Below are positions 5,618-10,645 of a stretch of DNA of 10,645 bases, one piece after another (position 1 is the first letter of the stretch; each line of letters starts with the position of its first letter). A model generated the notes under the pieces. It did no database searches and had not been told where the DNA came from. It saw only the letters and a program-made list of their open reading frames with translations. Origin of the DNA: an uncultured Phycisphaerales bacterium. Its GTDB lineage: Bacteria > Planctomycetota > Phycisphaerae > Phycisphaerales > SM1A02. The translations under genes were made by a program, and so were the position numbers. The stretch spans positions 1 through 10,645 of the forward strand of contig CAMPIL010000096.1 in assembly GCA_946886375.1 (NCBI GenBank), given 5' to 3'.

Positions 5618-6451
5618 GTGCAAACTCTCTCGCAAATCCGCCAATTGCTCGACGAGCGCGGCATCAAGCCCAAGCATCGCCTGGGGCAGAACTTTCTGCA
5701 CGACAAGAACCAGCTCACCAAACTGCTTGACGCAGCACAGGTGAAGAGCGGCGATCTGGTGCTCGAAGTCGGTCCCGGCACCGGCACGCTGACTTCCGCG
5801 CTGCTGGAGCGCGGCGCGCAGGTGATTGCCTGCGAAATCGACCACGATATGGCGGCGATCATTCGCGAAGTATTCGAAGAATCAACCGCGCTCACACTCA
5901 TCCAAGCCGATGCGCTGGAGAAGGGCAGGCGGCTCAACTCCGCCATCGTCGATGCGCTCAATGGCAAGCCGTTCAAGCTCGTTGCGAATCTGCCGTACCA
6001 GATCGCCAGTCCGCTCATGAGCGCGCTGCTGATCGATCATCGCAACTGCCTGGGCGAATTCGTCACGATTCAGAAGGAAGTCGCTGATCGGCTGCTTGCA
6101 GCGCCCGGCACGAAGGAGTACGGTCCGCTGTCGATCATCGTGCAGGCGTTTGGCGAGGTGAAGCGGATCGGCACGCTGGCGCCGTCGTGCTTCTGGCCGC
6201 CGCCGGAAGTGACCAGCGCGATGGTCGCAATCACGCCGCGCGAGGATTCTGCGATTCCTCATCGTGATCGGCGCGAGTTCGCGCGCTTTACGACTGACTT
6301 GTTCACGAAACGTCGCAAGCAACTGGGGACGATTTTCGGCAGGCAGCGCGAGCAGTGGCCCAGCGGCGTCACGCCCGACCTGCGGCCCGAAGCGCTCAGT
6401 CCGCAACAGGTGATTGCGCTGTGGAAGATGGCCGGGCCGGCGGGCGAGTGA
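5618..6451 (+). CDS. rsmA: 16S rRNA (adenine(1518)-N6/adenine(1519)-N6)-dimethyltransferase
   Basis: KsgA/RsmA uses S-adenosylmethionine to dimethylate two adjacent adenines of helix 45 in 16S rRNA, a late step in small-subunit maturation. Numbering from GTG 5618: RLGQNFL (21-27), SAM motif I EVGPGTG (50-56), acidic CEID end of beta 2, catalytic motif IV NLPY (124-127), and the C-terminal lobe with FWPPPEVTSAMV and FTKRRKQLGTIF. The product is 277 residues, typical of the family. I favour GTG 5618 because homology begins right after it (VQTLSQIRQLL); the in-frame ATG 5579 would add 13 unconserved residues and bring TACAAT into the coding region. Neither start has a Shine-Dalgarno site. It lies close behind efp and its stop abuts that of the convergent DUF2267 gene without a gap. 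Confidence 0.95.
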   Translation: MQTLSQIRQLLDERGIKPKHRLGQNFLHDKNQLTKLLDAAQVKSGDLVLEVGPGTGTLTSALLERGAQVIACEIDHDMAAIIREVFEESTALTLIQADALEKGRRLNSAIVDALNGKPFKLVANLPYQIASPLMSALLIDHRNCLGEFVTIQKEVADRLLAAPGTKEYGPLSIIVQAFGEVKRIGTLAPSCFWPPPEVTSAMVAITPREDSAIPHRDRREFARFTTDLFTKRRKQLGTIFGRQREQWPSGVTPDLRPEALSPQQVIALWKMAGPAGE

Positions 6452-6892
6452 TCATTCGGGCCAAAGGTCGCTGACATCAGACGGCATCATGCTCTTCACA
6501 TCGTTGATCTCGCCGCGCGTAATGTAGCGATCCAGCAGCGCGAACACGCCGCGCGTGATTTGCTCGGGATTGAGGAAGGGCGGACCGCGAAAGTGCGCCT
6601 GTACCTGGTTGAGAAATTCCTCGCGGTTGCGCGATTTCACAGGCACCAAGGCGGGCTTCCAGCCTTCGTAGAACATGCCGCGGACCAGCATCGGCATCTG
6701 CGCGGCGAGGTGAGCCGTCTCATCAATGGTCAGGCGGTCGCGCAGCGCGTGCAGCACCGCGCGCAGTGCGGCGTACGCCTGATGATCGTTCTCGGCTCCC
6801 AGTTCCTCTCGCAGATCGTTGATCCATGCGTGCGTTTTATGCAAGGTGGTGTCAAACACCTCAAGTCGTGATGTTTCTCGTGTTGTAGCCAT
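6452..6892 (-). CDS. DUF2267 domain protein
   Basis: The 146-residue protein is a single all-helical DUF2267 domain. Features consistent with the family are TLHKTHAWINDLREEL near the start, AYAALRAVLHALRDRL, AAQMPMLVRGMFYEGW in the middle and FALLDRYITRGEINDVKSMMP near the end. The biochemical role of the family is unknown; members often sit among stress-response genes. AGGAG (6903-6899) six bases before ATG 6892 sets the start; an upstream in-frame ATG at 6943 has no such site. It is divergent from the SRPBCC operon and shares with it a 282-base intergenic region. Confidence 0.85.
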   Translation of the reverse strand: MATTRETSRLEVFDTTLHKTHAWINDLREELGAENDHQAYAALRAVLHALRDRLTIDETAHLAAQMPMLVRGMFYEGWKPALVPVKSRNREEFLNQVQAHFRGPPFLNPEQITRGVFALLDRYITRGEINDVKSMMPSDVSDLWPE

Positions 6893-6919
6893 GGGCTGCT
6901 CCTGAAGAATGCCTCTGTA

Positions 6920-7122
6920 AAACGATTGGCAGTGGCGATGCATGCTGCCAGTGGGTCAGGGAACCTAATCCGATCCACCTATCGGCCTCAACGCGACGCA
7001 GCGGGCCCGGTGACGCCGCAATGAAACGAACTGATCTGACCTGGCACAGATGATGCGCCGCTGAATGAGACACAGAAAACGATCCTAAACAATGCGCTTC
7101 GTGCAAATGTGGAAACGATCCT
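6920..7122. promoter_or_regulatory. Four AAACGA(T/A) direct repeats in a divergent intergenic region
   Basis: AAACGAT or AAACGAA occurs at 6920-6926, 7024-7030, 7077-7083 and 7113-7119, all on the plus strand. The last two extend to the ten-base repeat AAACGATCCT and are 36 bases apart. Such A-rich words should be rare in this GC-rich DNA, so they are candidate operator sites for the genes at 6892 (minus) and 7175 (plus). No clear sigma-70 promoter could be picked out. Confidence 0.35.
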
Positions 7123-7174
7123 GCGGCGGCGCGGCTAGGGTTTACCGCAGGGACGTGAGCTTCCGGAGTTCCAC

Positions 7175-8143
7175 ATGGCGATTGCTGAACGACCCACGGC
7201 ACGAGAGCGGCACTTTCGCGAAATGGCGGTCTGGCATGACTGGCCCGTGCCCGATGGACCCATTCAGGAGCGGCCGGTCGCGCGCACCAACGTCGCCGTT
7301 CCTGAACGCCTTCTTTCCGTGCTCGGCGGCGGGGCGCTCACCGCGTACGGCGCGTCGCGGCGCACCTGGGCCGGCTGGGCGCTGGCGGGATTGGGCGCGG
7401 CCATGGTCTTTCGCGGGGTCAGCGGCCATTGCCCGGCCTACAAGCAAATGCGCATCAACACGGCGCGGCGCGGCATGGCTGAGCCGGCCGACTTCTACGA
7501 ATACGGCATTCAGGTCGCCAAGAGTGTGACGATCAATGCCTCTCCCGAGACGCTGTACAGGTTCTGGCGCGATTTCACCAACCTGCCGCGAATCATGTCG
7601 CACCTCAAGTCAGTGGAAATCATCGATGACCTGGTTTCGCACTGGGTGGCGCAGGGGCCATTGAACTCAAGCATCGAGTGGGACGCAGAGATCATCAACG
7701 AAGAGCCGTATGAATTGATCGCGTGGCGGTCGCTTCCCGGCGCGGAGGTGGACAACGCCGGTTCGGTGCGGTTTGTGCGCGCCCCCGGAGGCCGCGGCAC
7801 GCAGGTCAAGGTCTCCATCGAATACATTCCCATCGCAGGCAGAATCGGCGCGATGCTTGCCAAACTGTTCGGCAGCGAGCCGAACCAGGAAGTCCAGGAA
7901 GACCTGCGCGCCTTCAAACAGATTATGGAAGCCGGCGAAACGCCCAGCACGCAGGGCCAACCGGTTGGCCAGTGTGCCGGCGGAAATCGCACGCGCATGG
8001 AGCGAGCCCGGCAATTCGCGCAAGGCGACGGCAATCAAGGAAACGGCGTGCAGAGAACACGCGCACGCGCGCAGCGCTGGCAACCGTGTGCCGATCGCGA
8101 TGATTTCGCCGAGCGGCTCGCCAACGAGGAGCCTGAAGAATGA
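7175..8143 (+). CDS. Membrane-anchored SRPBCC (cyclase/dehydrase-like) protein with DUF2892 region
   Basis: The 322-residue protein has three parts. Residues about 38-92 match DUF2892: [17 protein letters not shown], a second hydrophobic stretch at 66-82 and a conserved-looking GHCPAY (84-89), forming two membrane segments. Residues about 112-255 form an SRPBCC/START-like domain ([18 protein letters not shown], then [29 protein letters not shown], and a C-terminal helix [14 protein letters not shown]). These folds bind hydrophobic ligands; the substrate is unknown. The remaining 60 or so residues are a polar Arg/Gln-rich tail with no recognised domain. GGAG six bases before ATG 7175 supports the start. 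It is followed after 61 bases by the ADH gene and then the SDR gene. I have seen this combination in other bacteria, which supports a shared function. Confidence 0.85.
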   Translation: MAIAERPTARERHFREMAVWHDWPVPDGPIQERPVARTNVAVPERLLSVLGGGALTAYGASRRTWAGWALAGLGAAMVFRGVSGHCPAYKQMRINTARRGMAEPADFYEYGIQVAKSVTINASPETLYRFWRDFTNLPRIMSHLKSVEIIDDLVSHWVAQGPLNSSIEWDAEIINEEPYELIAWRSLPGAEVDNAGSVRFVRAPGGRGTQVKVSIEYIPIAGRIGAMLAKLFGSEPNQEVQEDLRAFKQIMEAGETPSTQGQPVGQCAGGNRTRMERARQFAQGDGNQGNGVQRTRARAQRWQPCADRDDFAERLANEEPEE

Positions 8144-8204
8144 TCGTGCGCCGAAGATGCCAATCTGCCGACCAGCGCGGGGCCGAAGTTGTTGGAGGTG
8201 TTGC

Positions 8205-9371
8205 ATGAAGGCAGTGACCTGGTGCGGCAAATACAACGTGCAGGTCGAAGACGTGCCTGACCCCCACATCATCAATCCACGCGATGCCATCATCAAAGTG
8301 ACATCAACCGCAATCTGCGGCTGCGATCTTCACCTGTATCACGGATACATCCCGACGATGCACAAGGGCGATATCCTTGGCCACGAATTCATGGGCGAGG
8401 TCGTCGAGATCGGCCCGGAAGTGCGCTCACTGCGCGTGGGCGACCGCGTGGTCGTTCCCTTCACGATTGCGTGCGGCAACTGCTTTTTCTGCCGAAAGCA
8501 ATTGTGGTCGCTGTGTGACAACACCAATCCGAATGCGTGGATGGTTGAAACCGTTTACGGTCATTCGCCCGCGGGGCTGTACGGCTGCTCGCACATGATG
8601 GGCGGCTATGCGGGCGGGCAGGCTGAGTATGTCCGAGTTCCATTTGCGGACGTCGGGCCGCTCAAAGTGCCAAATGAACTCGAAGACGACATGGTGCTGT
8701 TTCTCTCGCACATCTTTCCCACCGGCTATCAGGCCGCGGAAAATTGCGATATCAAGGCCGGCGACACGATCGCCGTGTGGGGCTGCGGTCCGGTCGGGCA
8801 ATTCGCCATCCGCAGCGCGTTTCTGCTGGGCGCCGCGCGCGTGATCGCCATTGATCATTATCACAATCGCCTTGAAATGGCTGCCGACAGCGGCGCGCTG
8901 CCGATTAACTTCGACTACGAGACCGTCTATGACCAGCTAATGGACATCACCGGCGGCATGGGACCGGATGCATGCATCGATGCGGTCGGCCTGGAAGCCC
9001 ACGGCATGTCGATCGACGCCATCTACGATCGCGTGAAGGTCGCCACGCTCATGGCGACCGATCGCGCCCATGTTCTGCGGCAGATCATGCGCTGCTGCCG
9101 CAAGGGCGGAATTGTTTCCATTGCGGGCATGTATGGCGGAATCATGGACAAAGTCATTTTCGGCGCGGCGTTCAACAAGGGCCTGTCATTCAAAATGGGC
9201 CAGACGCACGTGATCCGCTACATGCGACCGCTGCTGGATGCGGTCATGCACGGCGACATCGATCCGCGCTTCGTCATTACGCATCGCGTGCCGCTTGAAG
9301 ACGCCGCAGAGGCGTACAAGACCTTCAGCGATTGTCAGAACGACTGCATTAAGGTGGTGATGAAGCCATGA
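8205..9371 (+). CDS. Zinc-dependent alcohol dehydrogenase family protein (formaldehyde dehydrogenase-like)
   Basis: This 388-residue medium-chain dehydrogenase has catalytic zinc ligands Cys38 (ICGCDLH) and His60-Glu61 (GHEFMG), the structural zinc site Cys90, Cys93, Cys96 and Cys104, and the Rossmann motif GCGPVG (193-198). Asp217 after the second Rossmann strand points to NAD rather than NADP. It resembles the glutathione-independent formaldehyde dehydrogenase branch, but the true substrate cannot be read from sequence. In that branch the segment is usually LSDIFPTGY, with Asp as a zinc ligand; here His169 takes its place. GGAGG (8194-8198) six bases before ATG 8205 fixes the start; the frame runs open far upstream through the preceding gene, but that part is a shadow. 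Confidence 0.92.
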   Translation: MKAVTWCGKYNVQVEDVPDPHIINPRDAIIKVTSTAICGCDLHLYHGYIPTMHKGDILGHEFMGEVVEIGPEVRSLRVGDRVVVPFTIACGNCFFCRKQLWSLCDNTNPNAWMVETVYGHSPAGLYGCSHMMGGYAGGQAEYVRVPFADVGPLKVPNELEDDMVLFLSHIFPTGYQAAENCDIKAGDTIAVWGCGPVGQFAIRSAFLLGAARVIAIDHYHNRLEMAADSGALPINFDYETVYDQLMDITGGMGPDACIDAVGLEAHGMSIDAIYDRVKVATLMATDRAHVLRQIMRCCRKGGIVSIAGMYGGIMDKVIFGAAFNKGLSFKMGQTHVIRYMRPLLDAVMHGDIDPRFVITHRVPLEDAAEAYKTFSDCQNDCIKVVMKP

Positions 9372-9405
9372 TTGCGCGTCCGCAGAGAGCCAGGGTTTGC
9401 TGACG

Positions 9406-10470
9406 ATGCGCATCGCACCAGCCATTGCCCTGGTTGGCGCGGCAGCATTGGGTGCGCTGGCGCTGCGGCGCATCAAGGCGCGCAGTTTCCAGGATAAGGT
9501 CGTGATCATCACCGGCGGCTCGCGCGGGCTTGGCTTGGCCATGGCCCGGCGATTGGCCGATGAGGGAGCCAAACTGGTTCTGCTGGCCCGCACCGACGCC
9601 GATCTGCGCAACGCTGAGGATTTGATCGCAGCGCGCGGCGCTGACGTCGTTTCCATTCCGTGCGATGTGAGCGATCAGGCGCAGGTCGAGGCCGCCATCG
9701 CGCTGGTGATCGAACGATTCCGCCGCATTGATGTGCTTGTGAACAACGCCGGCGTCATTCAGATTGGCCCGGTCGACAACATGGGCATGCACGATTTCGA
9801 AAACGCCATGGCTGTGCATTTCTGGGGTCCGCTGTTCACCATGCTGGAAGTCATTCCTCACATGCGGCGGCAAGGTGGTGGGCGGATCGTGAATATCGCA
9901 TCCATTGGCGGAAAGGTGGCGGTGCCGCATCTTGCTCCGTACTGCGCCAGCAAGGCCGCGCTGGTGGGATTATCCGACGCCATGCGCTCGGAACTTGCGC
10001 GCGATGGAATCAAGGTCACCACCGTGTGCCCATGGCTGATGCGGACCGGATCGGTTTATAACGTGGAAGTCAAGGGCCGGCACGAGCGCGAGTTCGCGGC
10101 GTTTGCAACGGCGGCTTCCATTCCGGGACTGACGGTGCAGATCGATCGTGCCGCGCGCAAGATCATCGAGGCGTGCCGGCGCGGCTCGCCTCGGCTGGTG
10201 ATGGCAGTGTGGGGCAAGGCCGCGTCCTTCGCCAACGAACTGACGCCCGGCGTTATCGCTGCGCTTCAGAATTTCGCCAATCGATTGCTGCCCAAACCAA
10301 ACTTCACCGACGGCGACTTCCCACGCACAGGCTGGCAAAGCCGCTCGACGCTCGCGCCCCAGCCGCTCATGCGCATCGCGCGCGTCGCCGCGCTTCGCAA
10401 TAACGAGTTGCGCCACGCGCTGCGCGAAGGACGACGAGTTACTGAGGCGCCGTCGCTGGCGGGCAAATAG
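9406..10470 (+). CDS. Short-chain dehydrogenase/reductase with N-terminal membrane anchor
   Basis: The 354-residue protein starts with a hydrophobic segment (about 4-20) followed by RRIKAR, a likely membrane anchor with the enzyme on the cytoplasmic side. The classical SDR core follows: TGGSRGLG (36-43), CDV (86-88), NNAG (113-116), catalytic Ser166, Tyr179 and Lys183 (YCASK). Arg62 after the second strand suggests NADP. His138 (AVHFWG) stands where most classical SDRs have the fourth catalytic residue, Asn. About 100 residues after the core include a basic tail with no known domain. The start ATG 9406 has AGGG (9392-9395) ten bases upstream; an in-frame TTG at 9397 is too close to that site. 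It begins 34 bases after the ADH stop and is probably the last gene of the operon. Confidence 0.9.
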   Translation: MRIAPAIALVGAAALGALALRRIKARSFQDKVVIITGGSRGLGLAMARRLADEGAKLVLLARTDADLRNAEDLIAARGADVVSIPCDVSDQAQVEAAIALVIERFRRIDVLVNNAGVIQIGPVDNMGMHDFENAMAVHFWGPLFTMLEVIPHMRRQGGGRIVNIASIGGKVAVPHLAPYCASKAALVGLSDAMRSELARDGIKVTTVCPWLMRTGSVYNVEVKGRHEREFAAFATAASIPGLTVQIDRAARKIIEACRRGSPRLVMAVWGKAASFANELTPGVIAALQNFANRLLPKPNFTDGDFPRTGWQSRSTLAPQPLMRIARVAALRNNELRHALREGRRVTEAPSLAGK

Positions 10471-10531
10471 CACGATCGCCAACCGTGGCATCAGCGAATT
10501 GCCGCCACTCGCCCGAAATCGCTATTTTCCT

Positions 10532-10560
10532 TTGCAAATTTATCTTTTTCGTGGTGTACT
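10532..10560 (+). promoter_or_regulatory. Predicted sigma-70 promoter after the SDR gene
   Basis: TTGCAA (10532-10537) and TGTACT (10555-10560) are separated by 17 bases, each matching four of six consensus positions, in a locally A/T-rich stretch. It would drive a gene to the right of the window. Candidate starts are GTG 10565 and ATG 10625 (same frame) and ATG 10563 (another frame); the sequence ends too soon to choose. Confidence 0.45.
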
Positions 10561-10645
10561 GTATGTGCAGGTCTTCGCCATCACTTCTTCCTGGCCTGCT
10601 TCCACGGGCGGTGTTGGGTTCAGCATGCAAACCAAGGGACGCGGC

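Noticed and set aside
6959..6985. ECF-sigma-like promoter beginning GGGAACC
   Set aside because: Only the -35-like word is recognisable; no fitting -10 at the right distance, and it lies far from the downstream gene.
9368..9403. Eleven-codon frame overlapping the ADH stop as ATGA
   Set aside because: No ribosome binding site and no distinctive peptide; a chance overlap is the simplest explanation.
10493..10523. Possible hairpin terminator after the SDR gene (AGCGAATT with AAATCGCT)
   Set aside because: The stem is short with a bulge and a large loop, and the T-run is weak; not supported enough to annotate.
10563..10645. Start of a further gene at the right edge
   Set aside because: At least two frames stay open to the end and none has a clear ribosome binding site; too little sequence to decide.

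Overview
The window looks like a chromosomal segment of a GC-rich bacterium, most likely of the phylum Planctomycetota and plausibly a Phycisphaerae-like lineage. This is inferred from the style of several proteins: the REP-associated transposase, a 319-residue hypothetical protein of a type I associate with planctomycetes, the N-terminus of KsgA, and the mixture of genes with and without Shine-Dalgarno sites. No single marker settles the assignment.

Layout. (1) Positions 1-820: the 3' end of an RNase Y gene (rny) is followed by a minus-strand REP-associated tyrosine transposase (RAYT) lying between two REP-like palindromes. A second, decayed copy of the last 57 bases of rny lies on the far side, in the same orientation. 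(2) Positions 771-1976, minus strand and visibly more A/T-rich: a small protein whose C-terminus resembles sigma-70 region 3, then a probable trypsin-like serine protease lipoprotein whose last residues are read antisense through the rny remnant. (3) Positions 1977-2710, no convincing gene: two abutting degenerate tandem arrays, about nine 20-base units (2261-2440) then about ten 21-base units (2441-2650). (4) Positions 2711-4904: a hypothetical protein with an Fn3-like C-terminal half, then an exported protein of three fibronectin type III domains, closed by a hairpin terminator that shares its architecture with the REP palindromes beside the transposase. (5) Positions 4963-6451: elongation factor P and 16S rRNA dimethyladenosine transferase (KsgA/RsmA), with -10-like boxes very close to the starts, suggesting leaderless or nearly leaderless transcripts. 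(6) Positions 6452-6892, minus strand: a DUF2267 protein. (7) Positions 7175-10470: a co-directional set of a membrane-anchored SRPBCC (cyclase/dehydrase-like) protein, a zinc-dependent medium-chain dehydrogenase and an N-terminally anchored short-chain dehydrogenase. (8) Positions 10471-10645: a promoter-like sequence and perhaps the very start of another gene.

How the genes work together. The rny, efp and ksgA genes are housekeeping functions of RNA turnover, translation and ribosome maturation. The SRPBCC-ADH-SDR set is probably one operon. The residue after the second beta strand suggests NAD for the ADH and NADP for the SDR, so it may be a small redox or detoxification module at the membrane, possibly linked to the divergent DUF2267 gene. 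The least ordinary parts are the RAYT/REP/rny-tail arrangement and the 20/21-base phased arrays. I see no CRISPR array, tRNA, rRNA or classical IS with terminal inverted repeats.
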